Notes under the pieces: model-generated
Told to the model about the DNA's origin: nothing
The model's input: only the letters and a program-made list of their open reading frames with translations
Database searches by the model: none
Assembly: GCF_022750635.1 (NCBI RefSeq)
Contig: NZ_JAJKBG010000005.1
Coordinates: 248,001-312,000, forward strand
Length of the DNA: 64,000 nucleotides
DNA from: Brevundimonas pishanensis
GTDB lineage: Bacteria; Pseudomonadota; Alphaproteobacteria; Caulobacterales; Caulobacteraceae
Reading direction: 5' to 3'
Shown: piece by piece, positions 1 through 7,569 of the stretch
Numbering within the stretch: the first letter of the stretch is position 1
Layout: each line of letters starts with the position of its first letter
Program-made: the position numbers and the translations under genes

Positions 1-1382
1 CAGTCAGATTGCTGGGTCTTTAGAGCTGCCGTCTGATAGGCGAGGGCACCGGCGATGCGCTCTTTGAACACGGGGTCTGTCGCGGCTTTTTCCAGTCGGG
101 CTAGAGACACCGCGGAGGCACCGTGCAGACCGGCGAGATAGCAAAGGTCCAGCGAGGTCCCGCGACCACCCATTTCGCGGGCGTGGCGAACGTTCCAACT
201 GGCGGCGACGGCACCCAGATCAGTGGCACTGATGGCGACCAGAACGACCCCTGCGGTCAGCGCATTGGCATTCACCAGCCAGCTTCCCGAGCGGTTCTTG
301 AAAAGACGCCAGCAGATCAGCACCAGACCAATGCCAACCAGCACCATCCACACCAGAGCCGCGATCCGCAGGCGGGTAAGGGAATAGACGTCGATATAGT
401 TGACGGTGCGAAGGATACTGGAAGCGACCAGGAACAGGTTCTGTCCGACCCAAAGCAAGACCAGTCTGCGCACCCACGGCTGTTGGGCGGTTGGCGAGGT
501 AGGGCGCAGGCAGACGAGCACAAACAGACCGGCTAATAGCGCGGTGAATATCAGCGGATAGGCACCGCGGTGTGCGTATTGGGCGAGGGTAAAGCCTTCG
601 GGTAGTGCTGCACCGCTCCAGAGGAAGGCGATGTCCATGCCGTTCTGGATGGCAAAGATCAGGTTGAACACAACCAGAGACAGCACGACGGAGGCGGCTG
701 GAACGACGCTGGAATGGCCGCTGCGTTCCGGGAGGGCGAAGGTCTTGCGCGTCCAGCGCGGACGCAAGGTGCCATAGACTCCGATCAGAACCAGAACCCA
801 GAAAACGAGGCGGGCAAACTGGTTTTCGCCCAGCGCCGGCATCCGAAGGCGTGCGGCCAGGTCCGCCAGCAAGGGATTGGCCATCAGGAACAGACCGCCG
901 AACACCACCGCACCGATAAGGGGCAGGATCAGAATCCGCAGCACGGCGCGCACAGGCGTAGTTTTCCCGCCACGCGCCTTGAGCCGGCCGAGGCGGGCTA
1001 GGTCTAGCGCGGGGCCTGCGACCGCAGCGACGACATTGAAGAACAGCCGCTGGCCCCATCGGAATGCATCCTCGGCGCGACGAACACGGCTGGATTGCAT
1101 GGCGATCATGATGGCGATGCCGAACAACACCCACCCGAGGAAGCTGGGACGGTCGATCAGGATGAGTGTCAGAATGGCGGCGCTCCCTGCCGCGACCTGC
1201 GCCCGCCTGTCGCCCTGCCAGACCCGACGGACGATGGCCAGGACCGCAAGCCAGCAAAGGCACAACACACCCAGCGTCGAGCCGGGAGCGTAGTCGAACA
1301 GGATGACATCGGCGGCCACGGTCAGCGCCAGTGCAGCACAGGCCTTTGACCAGAATGACAGCTTGGGCGGATTGAGTGTCAC
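1..1382 (-). CDS. DUF4173-type polytopic membrane protein (3' end outside window)
   Basis: The reading frame runs from a GTG at 1382 off the left edge, about 460 residues, with no stop in the window. An AGGAA stretch lies about 8 bases before the GTG. The protein has many hydrophobic segments spread over residues ~15-400, and it carries the segment GFTLAQYAHRGAYPLIFTAL at about residues 260-280, which I associate with the DUF4173/DUF4153 family of inner-membrane proteins. The function of that family is unknown to me. The C-terminal part after about residue 400 is soluble. The gene reads away from the Crp-type regulator at 1833, with a 450-bp gap between them. The GTG start is the least certain point; the frame and family are fairly secure. 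Confidence 0.8.
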   Translation of the reverse strand, partial: MTLNPPKLSFWSKACAALALTVAADVILFDYAPGSTLGVLCLCWLAVLAIVRRVWQGDRRAQVAAGSAAILTLILIDRPSFLGWVLFGIAIMIAMQSSRVRRAEDAFRWGQRLFFNVVAAVAGPALDLARLGRLKARGGKTTPVRAVLRILILPLIGAVVFGGLFLMANPLLADLAARLRMPALGENQFARLVFWVLVLIGVYGTLRPRWTRKTFALPERSGHSSVVPAASVVLSLVVFNLIFAIQNGMDIAFLWSGAALPEGFTLAQYAHRGAYPLIFTALLAGLFVLVCLRPTSPTAQQPWVRRLVLLWVGQNLFLVASSILRTVNYIDVYSLTRLRIAALVWMVLVGIGLVLICWRLFKNRSGSWLVNANALTAGVVLVAISATDLGAVAASWNVRHAREMGGRGTSLDLCYLAGLHGASAVSLARLEKAATDPVFKERIAGALAYQTAALKTQQSD

Positions 1383-1529
1383 GGAGGTGTTCCTGCGAGT
1401 GAGGAACCCGTTCTGGACCCGCGCTATCGAGGCCGGATGACTGCGGCGAGGAGATGCAGCGCAGGAGATGTGCAGAAACCATGCACCCGGAGCCAACCTC
1501 AGCCCGCTGAAAGCTGCACGGTTAACCTA

Positions 1530-1543
1530 GTCCAAAATTGGAC
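1530..1543. promoter_or_regulatory. Inverted repeat GTCCAA-N2-TTGGAC, candidate operator
   Basis: Six-base perfect arms separated by AA lie about 150 bp upstream of the DUF4173 start and 290 bp upstream of the Crp-like start. The symmetry is directly visible. The binding protein is unknown; it does not match the classical CRP or FNR consensus. Confidence 0.35.
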
Positions 1544-1756
1544 ATTGCTGTTTTCGCACGACACCCACTGCTTGTCGCAGACATTTCGTCGTTAAAGCGC
1601 GGGTCGGCCGCCAAATTCTTCAATGAAAATAGTGAAGGTTCCAGCGTCTACTGCTCGGAGGCGTATTTTTTTCCTCCTAAGGCAGGTCCTTGTTTTGGTG
1701 AATGAATGACCTTGCCGAAAAATGATTCTCGGTGTGGGAACGGTTCAGCTTTGCAT

Positions 1757-1770
1757 TGATTTACACATCA
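1757..1770. promoter_or_regulatory. TGAT-N6-ATCA inverted repeat, candidate Crp/Fnr-family site
   Basis: The arms TGAT and ATCA flank TTACAC, 63-76 bp upstream of the Crp/Fnr-like start at 1833. The half-sites resemble FNR half-sites (TTGAT/ATCAA) but the spacer is six instead of four bases. Autoregulation by the adjacent gene product is possible; this is inference. Confidence 0.3.
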
Positions 1771-1832
1771 CCAATCCGCCGATATTTCGCCATTCTCATG
1801 GCACTCACTCATTCTGTATTGGGAGCGCCTGT

Positions 1833-2603
1833 ATGGGGTTTGCGACACAAAACTACGCTGTCAGTTCACAATCGCTACAAGCGGCACCGTCGCCACTTTG
1901 GCACCCGGTGGTGAGCCTGCTTCCTGACGCAGCTAAGAACTTCTGCATCGAGCGCGGGCAAATCATTACACTGGAACCCGACGAGGCTCCGCCTCGTGAC
2001 CAGGTTTTCTTCTCAACGTTCGGCGCGCTGGGGGTCTTCATTCAGGACAGTCCGATCTGCATTGATACTGTCCTGCCCGGCAGTGTCTGGGGCTGGGACT
2101 ACGCCATCGGACGCAACCCGTTCGAGGCCAAGGCGCTGACGGCGTGCGAGGGCTTCCTCGTCCCGGCTGGGGAACTGAAGCAGCGTATGGATGACCTTTG
2201 GTTGTCCCGCTTGATGAACGCCAATGGCACCTTGCGTGCAAAACGCTTGGCGTCAGAGGCAGCGTGCAATGCCATGCACACCTGCCTGCAACGCACCGCG
2301 AAATGGATTTCACGCCTTTGGCGCGCGGGTGCTGGCGGCAATGTCAAAATCACCCAGAGCGATATGGCCGAGATCACCGGCTTCCAGCGTACAAGCGTGA
2401 ATGCCGCCTGTGGCGCGCTTCAGGATCGCGGCGCTCTGCGTATCCTGCGCGGACGGTTGCAGGTGTTGGACATTGACGCGCTGGCGGCGATTGCCTGCGG
2501 CTGTGACGGGCACCACCACGCGCCGGCTCCCAAGGCGGAGGAGAAACCCCGTGTGGTCGCAACGCACAAGCGTATGGACGAACGCGACCTGGTGCGGACC
2601 TAA
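1833..2603 (+). CDS. Crp/Fnr-family transcriptional regulator
   Basis: A 256-residue cytoplasmic DNA-binding protein. The C-terminal half carries a Crp-type winged helix (residues ~150-235): the pattern NAMH...RTAKWI, then TQSDMAEITGFQRTSVNAA (recognition helix) and a wing ending RGRLQVLDIDAL. This is the arrangement of HTH_Crp_2 proteins of alphaproteobacteria. The N-terminal sensor region (~20-140) has the size of a cNMP-binding barrel but lacks the conserved cyclic-nucleotide phosphate-binding cassette, and no iron-sulfur cysteine cluster is evident, so the signal is unknown. A short His-rich tail follows (GHHHAP). The start at 1833 was chosen because GGGAG lies 7 bases upstream. It stands alone as a transcription unit. 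Confidence 0.8.
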   Translation: MGFATQNYAVSSQSLQAAPSPLWHPVVSLLPDAAKNFCIERGQIITLEPDEAPPRDQVFFSTFGALGVFIQDSPICIDTVLPGSVWGWDYAIGRNPFEAKALTACEGFLVPAGELKQRMDDLWLSRLMNANGTLRAKRLASEAACNAMHTCLQRTAKWISRLWRAGAGGNVKITQSDMAEITGFQRTSVNAACGALQDRGALRILRGRLQVLDIDALAAIACGCDGHHHAPAPKAEEKPRVVATHKRMDERDLVRT

Positions 2604-2615
2604 GAGCTAACGAGG

Positions 2616-2885
2616 TCAGGTGCTGGACAGCCAGCGCCTGACCTCCGCCACTCGCGAACGCGCGACGGTGACCCAGATGTCACCTTGCAGCTGAAGCGCC
2701 AGATTGCGTCCATTAGCTTTGGTTGAGAGAACTTTGTCCTTGGCGACCCGCCATGAGCGATGAAAGCTCATCCCTGTGACGGGGTGAGCCTCTGCGACTG
2801 CGTCCGCCATGCGGATCAGTACCAGATGGCTGCCGTCCGTACGCGGATCGTCGTGCCGCAATCGGACGCCTCCACGTGGCTGGCG
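2616..2885 (-). pseudogene. Truncated LytTR-domain response regulator, C-terminal fragment
   Basis: Reading leftward, about 85 residues match the end of a LytTR DNA-binding domain: HLVLIRMADAVAEAHP, then HRSWRVAKDKV, then NGRNLALQLQGDIWVTVARS and a terminal VRRWL. LytTR proteins normally have an N-terminal receiver or membrane region, and even the first strands of the LytTR domain are missing here. Homology stops at about 2865-2885, exactly where the integrase fragment on the other strand begins. I therefore call it a gene remnant cut by recombination. A short open frame with a possible start near 2909 could still be translated, but probably without function. Confidence 0.65.
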
Positions 2886-3538
2886 CAAGGACAATCCGGC
2901 TAAGGGCATCCGAGCGCTACATACAGACTCTGATGGCTTTCCTGCATGGTCAGAAGCAGAGATTGCGGCTTTTGAGGCTTATTGGGCCGTGGGGACTAAA
3001 GAGCGCTTAGCGTTCGACCTGCTGCTATATATGGCACAGCTCTCGGGTGATGTGCGCAACATGGGCTGGATAGACGTTAAGGACGGCAGGATCTTGGTTT
3101 GTCAGGAGAAGACGAGCGCCAAGCTGGCTTTGCCAATCCATCCGCGACTTAAGGCGTCGCTCGATCTCGCGCAGATAGACTATCCGACCTTCATCGCTAC
3201 CCAGCATGGCCAGGCCTATACGGCAGCGGGGTTTGGTAACTGGTTCCGTGGGGCTGTGCAGGAAGCTGGGATCAAAGATCGATCGGCGCACGGCCTGCGC
3301 AAATCAGCAGCGACGCGATTGGCGGATGCGGGTTGTAGTGAGGCTCAGATCAAGGCCATCACTGGCCACGTCACCGCAAAGGAGGTCGAACGCTATACCA
3401 AGGCGCGGGATCAGCGGGTGCTGGCTGAAGCGGCGATGGCAAAATCTAAGACGAATACCAACTCGCTATTGTCTAACGGCATAGACTTGTTAGACAATAG
3501 TCTCCCGAAACGACTGAATTGTAAGGGTTTTAAAATGG
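2884..3538 (+). pseudogene. Tyrosine recombinase (integrase) remnant, N-terminus missing
   Basis: The sequence begins abruptly inside a phage/island integrase at DNPAKGIRAL and covers the catalytic domain. The motifs HGLRKSAATRL (His-x-x-Arg), ITGH and the nucleophile Tyr in EVERYTKARDQ are present. The first catalytic Arg is not: relatives read TGQRRGDV where this reads MAQLSGDV (CTC in place of CGC), so Arg is replaced by Leu. The arm-binding and core-binding domains (about 200 residues) are absent. The frame does not stop at the expected C-terminus but runs on through the antisense of tRNA-Ser to 3699. The position next to the 3' end of tRNA-Ser is the usual att site for such enzymes. I consider it an inactive island remnant. 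Confidence 0.75.
3466..3500. repeat. 11-bp perfect inverted repeat at the integrase 3' end
   Basis: The arms CTATTGTCTAA (3466-3476) and TTAGACAATAG (3490-3500) are separated by 13 bases. It lies inside the decayed integrase frame, about 40 bp from the tRNA-Ser 3' end. No T-tract follows, so it is not an obvious intrinsic terminator. It could be a recombination accessory site of the former element or a factor-dependent terminator. Confidence 0.5.
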
Positions 3539-3541
3539 TGG

Positions 3542-3631
3542 TGGCGGACAGAGAGGGATTCGAACCCTCGATAGAGTTGCCCCTATACACGCGTTCCAGG
3601 CGTGCGCCTTCAACCACTCGGCCACCTGTCC
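3542..3631 (-). tRNA. tRNA-Ser (anticodon GGA)
   Basis: The minus strand folds into a class II tRNA of 90 nt. The acceptor stem is GGACAG/CTGTCC, the anticodon loop CTGGAAC gives anticodon GGA (3595-3597), there is a long variable arm, the T arm has GGTTCGAATCC, and CCA is encoded at 3542-3544. It reads UCC/UCU serine codons. The flanking integrase remnant shows that its 3' end served as an integration site. Confidence 0.95.
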
Positions 3632-3777
3632 TAATCCACTGTGTGTCCGGATGCGTCCGGAGCAGATTCGCCGGGAGCGGTCCGGCGAGAGGGCGCTGAT
3701 TAAATCAAACGTGACGGATGGGCAAGCGCCGTTGCAGTTCCCATATGATATTCTGCAAAAGAATCTGGAGTCCGCCC

Positions 3778-4428
3778 ATGTTATTGAAAAAAGCCGATAC
3801 CTTGCCGACCGCTGATGAGGCGCTGCCGGGGCGCGCCGAACCGTTGGCAACCGATACGACCCATTTCGTGCTGGGCACGCCGTTGAAGGGGCCGTGGCCG
3901 CAAGGTCTGGAAGTCGCTGTCTTCGGTATGGGCTGTTTCTGGGGCGTTGAGCGCGTGTTCTGGCAGCAGGAAGGCATTTACTCGTCGGCGGCCGGTTATG
4001 CGGGCGGGATTACGCCGAACCCGACCTATGAAGAGGTCTGCTCGGGCAAGACCGGTCACTCCGAGGTGGTGCAGGTCGTGTTTGATCCGGCCAAGCTGCC
4101 GTACGAAGAGCTGCTGAAGGTGTTCTGGGAGAACCATGACCCGACGCAGGGCATGCGTCAGGGCAATGACATCGGCACCCAGTACCGCTCGGCGATCTAT
4201 TATAACGACGAAGCCCAGCGCGACGCGGCGCTGGCGTCCAAGGCGGCCTATCAGCAAGCGCTGCGCGCGGCGGGGCGTGGCGAGATCACCACCGAAATCC
4301 TGCCGGCGGGCGAGTTCTATTACGCCGAGGACTATCACCAAGGCTATCTGGCCAAGAACCCGGCCGGTTATTGCGGCATCGGCGGCACGGGGGTTGTCTG
4401 CCCGATCGGCCTTGGCGTGAATGCCTGA
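3778..4428 (+). CDS. msrA: Peptide methionine sulfoxide reductase MsrA
   Basis: A 216-residue cytoplasmic enzyme that reduces methionine-S-sulfoxide in proteins with thioredoxin as electron donor. The catalytic motif [13 protein letters not shown] is at residues ~50-60, followed by [10 protein letters not shown], the [11 protein letters not shown] strand, and [20 protein letters not shown], the usual MsrA core. C-terminal cysteines in [12 protein letters not shown] fit the resolving pair. GGAG about 9 bases upstream supports the ATG at 3778. The N-terminal ~45 residues form the longer leader seen in many proteobacterial MsrA proteins. The gene is followed 19 bp later by a YjbR protein on the same strand. 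Confidence 0.96.
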   Translation: MLLKKADTLPTADEALPGRAEPLATDTTHFVLGTPLKGPWPQGLEVAVFGMGCFWGVERVFWQQEGIYSSAAGYAGGITPNPTYEEVCSGKTGHSEVVQVVFDPAKLPYEELLKVFWENHDPTQGMRQGNDIGTQYRSAIYYNDEAQRDAALASKAAYQQALRAAGRGEITTEILPAGEFYYAEDYHQGYLAKNPAGYCGIGGTGVVCPIGLGVNA

Positions 4429-4447
4429 GTGATTAAAGGGGCGTGCG

Positions 4448-4789
4448 ATGAAGCCGGCTGAGGTCGAGACATTTTGTCTGTCGCGCACAGCGGCCACGGT
4501 CGAGCGCCCCTTTGGCCCGAACTTTCAGACCTTCAAGGTTGGTGGCAAGATTTTCGCCATGCTGGGCGACGACGGGGGTCTGTGCTTCAAGGCCTCCGAG
4601 ATTGCCTATGAACTGCTGAGGGAACAGGGGAGGGCCGAGCGGGCACCCTATCTGCCGCGCGGGGGTTGGCTGAAGGTGGCAGCCGTCGAGGATTGGGACG
4701 ATGGGGAGCTATCCGATCTGATCGATCACTCGCACCAGCTTGTGACCAAGGGCCTAACGCGAAAGCTGCGACAGGAACTGGGTCTGTAG
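4448..4789 (+). CDS. MmcQ/YjbR family DNA-binding-type protein
   Basis: A 113-residue soluble protein with the YjbR/CyaY-like fold signature: an early FCLS.TAATVERPFGPNFQTFKVGGKIFAML, then LCFKAS, and a C-terminal SYQLVTKGL-like helix (here HSHQLVTKGLTRKLR). Members are assigned double-wing DNA-binding folds, but the cellular role is not established. It sits 19 bp after msrA and probably shares its transcript, ending at the hairpin at 4798. Confidence 0.85.
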   Translation: MKPAEVETFCLSRTAATVERPFGPNFQTFKVGGKIFAMLGDDGGLCFKASEIAYELLREQGRAERAPYLPRGGWLKVAAVEDWDDGELSDLIDHSHQLVTKGLTRKLRQELGL

Positions 4790-4797
4790 AAACAAAT

Positions 4798-4832
4798 AAG
4801 GGGCGGCCGATGTTTGGCCGCCCCTTTTGTTT
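4798..4832 (+). terminator. Intrinsic terminator, probably bidirectional
   Basis: A perfect 11-bp stem AAGGGGCGGCC / GGCCGCCCCTT encloses a 7-base loop and is followed by TTGTTT. It lies between the YjbR gene and the converging lipoprotein gene, whose stop codon touches the T-tract. Confidence 0.9.
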
Positions 4833-5379
4833 AGCGTTTGCAGCCCGCCATAAAACGTCGGGCGAGTTCGCGGGCAGATCCATCGCCGACAAGGCTCATC
4901 CAGCCGTCCTTGCCTGCCACGGCCATCCAGCCGTTCTGGCCAAAGGTCTGCATAACCGGATCGGCAGGCGTGGTCTGGCTGACGATGTTGTATCCGTCGA
5001 AGACCTGTGCCTCGGTGGCGCGCGCCGGATAGGTCGCCATCTGGCCACCCGAGGTCAGGGTCAGGCTGCGGGCGTGATTATCCTCGCTGGGCGTTGAGAT
5101 CGTGATGTGACCAGAGCCGCTCGAGCAGGTCATTCCCAGCGGTATGTCGTCCGATTCCGCCATGCCGTAGAACAGTTGGAACTCGCCTTCATCCTGATCG
5201 AAAAACCAGTTGTAGCCCTGGTGGCGTGCGGGCGGCTCGGTGAGTGCGGTCAGGGTGGCGCTGCTGCCTACTGCACCGGGCTGCGTGGCGCAGGCTGCGG
5301 TGAACAGCAGGGCTGACAGAGCGCCCAGCAAGGGCAGGCGGGTGTTGTTACGGCACGCAATCGACATGGGGGAGCTCAT
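4831..5379 (-). CDS. Hypothetical lipoprotein
   Basis: About 182 residues. A basic N-terminus is followed by LPLLGALSALLFTAAC, a signal peptide with a lipobox ending at Cys30. The mature part has no membrane segment and matches no family I recognise; it contains a Gly/Ser-rich beta-type stretch and a conserved-looking WMSLVGDGSARELARRF end. The frame is open further upstream, but those codons overlap the preceding gene, so I start at 5379 (alternative ATG 5367). It lies 16 bp behind the gene ending at 5396 and probably forms a two-gene envelope operon with it. Confidence 0.7.
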   Translation of the reverse strand: MSSPMSIACRNNTRLPLLGALSALLFTAACATQPGAVGSSATLTALTEPPARHQGYNWFFDQDEGEFQLFYGMAESDDIPLGMTCSSGSGHITISTPSEDNHARSLTLTSGGQMATYPARATEAQVFDGYNIVSQTTPADPVMQTFGQNGWMAVAGKDGWMSLVGDGSARELARRFMAGCKR

Positions 5380-5395
5380 TGGAAGCGACTTGGTG

Positions 5396-5878
5396 TCAGG
5401 AGGCGCAGGCTTCAGCGAAGCGGGCGAGTTTGGGCAGATGCGCGGCTTCGATGATGATTGGCAGGACACGCTCGCCGCTCTTTAGTTCCAGTCGCCCGCT
5501 TGCCTGAAACGCAAGGAAGACCGGATGGTCGACCGGAAGCGAGACGGCCAAACGATTGGACGCGGCGCGAAGCTCGCCCTCGCTGCTCTGGCGGCCGGAT
5601 TTCAAGATGACGGGCCCTGCAGCTACGGCATCTGCGTCATAGAGGGATATCTGGACCTGCCGGGTGCCGGGCGCGCATTGCAGGGTGGTCTTCAGGCGTG
5701 GGGTGTCAGGGATTTCTTGCGCCAGGACGACAGGGGTGCTGTCGGCATACAATGTCCAAGTCCAGCCCGCGTTCTGGGCATATGCGGACGGCGTCACAGC
5801 GATAGTCAGCATGGCCGCTACCGTCCCTGTCAGAAGGCAGGCGAACCGGCTTGATGTTCTTTGGCGCAGGTCGCGCAT
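5396..5878 (-). CDS. Hypothetical periplasmic protein
   Basis: 160 residues beginning with a clear Sec signal peptide (FACLLTGTVAAMLTIAVTPSAYA, cleavage near residue 34). The mature protein contains one pair of cysteines (CAPGTRQ and EACAS near the end) that could form a disulfide, and is otherwise beta-rich. Both proteins of this small minus-strand pair share the theme of an exported ~130-residue domain with little similarity to named families. No function is proposed. Confidence 0.65.
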   Translation of the reverse strand: MRDLRQRTSSRFACLLTGTVAAMLTIAVTPSAYAQNAGWTWTLYADSTPVVLAQEIPDTPRLKTTLQCAPGTRQVQISLYDADAVAAGPVILKSGRQSSEGELRAASNRLAVSLPVDHPVFLAFQASGRLELKSGERVLPIIIEAAHLPKLARFAEACAS

Positions 5879-5955
5879 AGGCGTGTCCTTCGTCTGTGGT
5901 CGTCTGATTAGATAGCCTTGGTCGGCAAGCGCAACCGTAATCGCACATAGATACG

Positions 5956-5985
5956 ACCCCGCTCGTTAACGTGTACGAGCGGGGT
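5956..5985. terminator. Hairpin downstream of flgH, probable end of the flgFGAH transcript
   Basis: 11-bp arms ACCCCGCTCGT (5956-5966) and ACGAGCGGGGT (5975-5985) enclose an 8-base loop, 40 bp beyond the flgH stop. There is no U-tract on either strand, so termination may be factor-dependent or the hairpin may protect the 3' end. Confidence 0.55.
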
Positions 5986-6025
5986 TCGATGCGTGAAAAC
6001 GGATAAGTCCGGTATTTTCAGCCGT

Positions 6026-6742
6026 TTAGAACGGGCTGAAACGCTCCATCAGGTTCTGGCCCGCAGGGGCGGCTTGCATGCGGCTGATGTCGCCACGACC
6101 GCCGTAAGAGATGCGGGCCTCGGCGATTTGGGTGTGGGCGATGGTGTTGGCGCTGGAAATATCTTCCGGGCGAACGATGCCAGCGACGGTCAGTTCGCGC
6201 ACTTCGCGGTTGGTGCGCACTTCTTGCCGACCTTGGATGACCAGATTGCCGTTAGGCATCACGCCGGTGATGATCGCGGCCACCGTCAGGTTGACGCGTT
6301 CGGAGCGGTTTACGCTGCCCGTACCGTTGTGGCTGATCTCGCCCTCGGCACCGACCATGTTGGATGGATCAAAGGCACCCGGCAGGACTTTGCCGATGCT
6401 GCTTTCCAGACCGAACAGATTGCTGACGCCGCCGGAGACGTTGTTGCTGCGGCTGCGATTGGTGGTGTTCTGGGTCTGGGCGCGGTCGTTGATGTCGATG
6501 TTGACCGTCAGGATGTCGCCCACGCGGCGGGCGCGCTGGTCACCAAAGAAGCTGCGGGCACCGGTACGCCACAGGCTGTTGGCGCTGGCAGGGGTGGCTT
6601 CAGGCAAATAGGCCTGATCCATCGGGGCCAGTTGCGAGGGATAGCCGACCGGAGCCAGTTCCGGCCCGCGCAGGGCTTCAGTGGCGGTGGTGCAGGCAGC
6701 GAGGGGAATGCAGGCGGCGGCGAGGATCAGAAACTTGCGCAT
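6026..6742 (-). CDS. flgH: Flagellar L-ring protein FlgH
   Basis: A 238-residue outer-membrane lipoprotein that forms the L ring of the flagellar basal body. The signal peptide ends in the lipobox LAAC with Cys17. Typical FlgH segments follow: SLWRTGARSFFGDQRARRVGDILTV, NGNLVIQGRQEVRTNRE and GIVRPEDISSANTI, then QIAEARISYGGRG near the end. An upstream TTG (6763) overlaps the flgA stop, but the ATG at 6742 gives a normal lipoprotein signal and is preferred. It is the last gene of flgF-flgG-flgA-flgH. Confidence 0.95.
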   Translation of the reverse strand: MRKFLILAAACIPLAACTTATEALRGPELAPVGYPSQLAPMDQAYLPEATPASANSLWRTGARSFFGDQRARRVGDILTVNIDINDRAQTQNTTNRSRSNNVSGGVSNLFGLESSIGKVLPGAFDPSNMVGAEGEISHNGTGSVNRSERVNLTVAAIITGVMPNGNLVIQGRQEVRTNREVRELTVAGIVRPEDISSANTIAHTQIAEARISYGGRGDISRMQAAPAGQNLMERFSPF

Positions 6743-6759
6743 GGTACGGTCTTTCTGGC

Positions 6760-7554
6760 TCAACGAGCGGCGAACTGGAGTGAACGGGCAGGGGTGCTGC
6801 GCATGGCTTGTGCGGCGGGACCGGCAATGGCGCGGCCTGGCGATACAGCGACCGCCTCGATGGTGCGGTTGGATTGAGTATTCAGGATGGTGACGGCATC
6901 GCCCACGGCGGCCTGACGCTGGGCGCGGCCAGTGATGGTCAGTTCGATACCGCTGTCCTGATACTGGACCTCGACCATGTCATTACGGGCAATGACGACC
7001 GGCGACGTCAGGTCGCGCGTGTTGACCACCTGTCCGGCGCGCATGGCGCGGCGGGGGGACAGGCCGATAACATCGGCGGCGTCCTGCGGGCCGTTGGCGG
7101 GGGCAAGGTGGGCCTGAACCTGCGTCCACGCCACATCCTCGGGCTGTACCGGTTCGTTCGCGGCAAGGCTTCGGGTGAAGGTGAGGGCTTCGACCATCGC
7201 ACCGGGGCGGGCGGCTGCCGACTGGGTATTGGCGGTACTAGCGGCGGTGGTGCCTTCGCGAACGACGATGCGGCGCAATCCGGTGGGGTTGTTCCATTCC
7301 AGACCGGCGCGGCGAGCAATCACTTGCACCTGACCGGCGTCCAGTACGGCGCTGCTGCCCGCGCGCTGACCCACCACGACGTGGGCGGCAGATCCTGCCC
7401 CCTCGAACAGTTCGCCAAGTGTGATCCGGCCGTCGGCATCCACCGGCGCCGCACGAAGCACGACCGAAGCGGCATGCGCGCTCGAGGCATAGGCCGACGC
7501 GGCGAGGGCGGCGGCACCCAACAAGACGGTGGCGGTTTGCAGGAGGCGCTTCAT
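6760..7554 (-). CDS. flgA: Flagellar P-ring assembly chaperone FlgA
   Basis: A 264-residue periplasmic protein with an N-terminal signal peptide (residues 1-~28). The C-terminal SAF-like domain shows LSPRRAMRAGQVVNTRDL, ARNDMVEVQYQDSGIELTITGRA and GDAVTILNTQSNRTIEAV, the usual FlgA pattern. It assists assembly of the FlgI P ring. It lies 15 bp behind flgG and immediately in front of flgH, consistent with a single transcript. Confidence 0.93.
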   Translation of the reverse strand: MKRLLQTATVLLGAAALAASAYASSAHAASVVLRAAPVDADGRITLGELFEGAGSAAHVVVGQRAGSSAVLDAGQVQVIARRAGLEWNNPTGLRRIVVREGTTAASTANTQSAAARPGAMVEALTFTRSLAANEPVQPEDVAWTQVQAHLAPANGPQDAADVIGLSPRRAMRAGQVVNTRDLTSPVVIARNDMVEVQYQDSGIELTITGRAQRQAAVGDAVTILNTQSNRTIEAVAVSPGRAIAGPAAQAMRSTPARSLQFAAR

Positions 7555-7569
7555 CGTTCAGTTCCCGCC

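Larger units (their letters stand above)
1383..1832. other. Divergent intergenic region between the DUF4173 gene and the Crp/Fnr-like gene
   Basis: No convincing gene is visible in these 450 bases. The stretch is more AT-rich than its flanks and holds two short symmetric elements listed separately (1530-1543 and 1757-1770). The frame of the regulator stays open upstream to 1722, but the 37 extra residues look unlike protein and the Shine-Dalgarno sequence favours 1833. Confidence 0.6.

Noticed and set aside
220..1482. Long minus-strand frame of 420 codons at the left edge
   Set aside because: Its translation is Arg/Pro/Ser-rich without hydrophobic pattern; the other minus-strand frame, starting GTG at 1382, encodes a convincing DUF4173-type membrane protein over the same DNA.
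4798..4832. Mobile-element terminal inverted repeat
   Set aside because: The perfect palindrome is followed by a T-tract between converging genes, which is explained by an intrinsic terminator; no target duplication or transposase is present.
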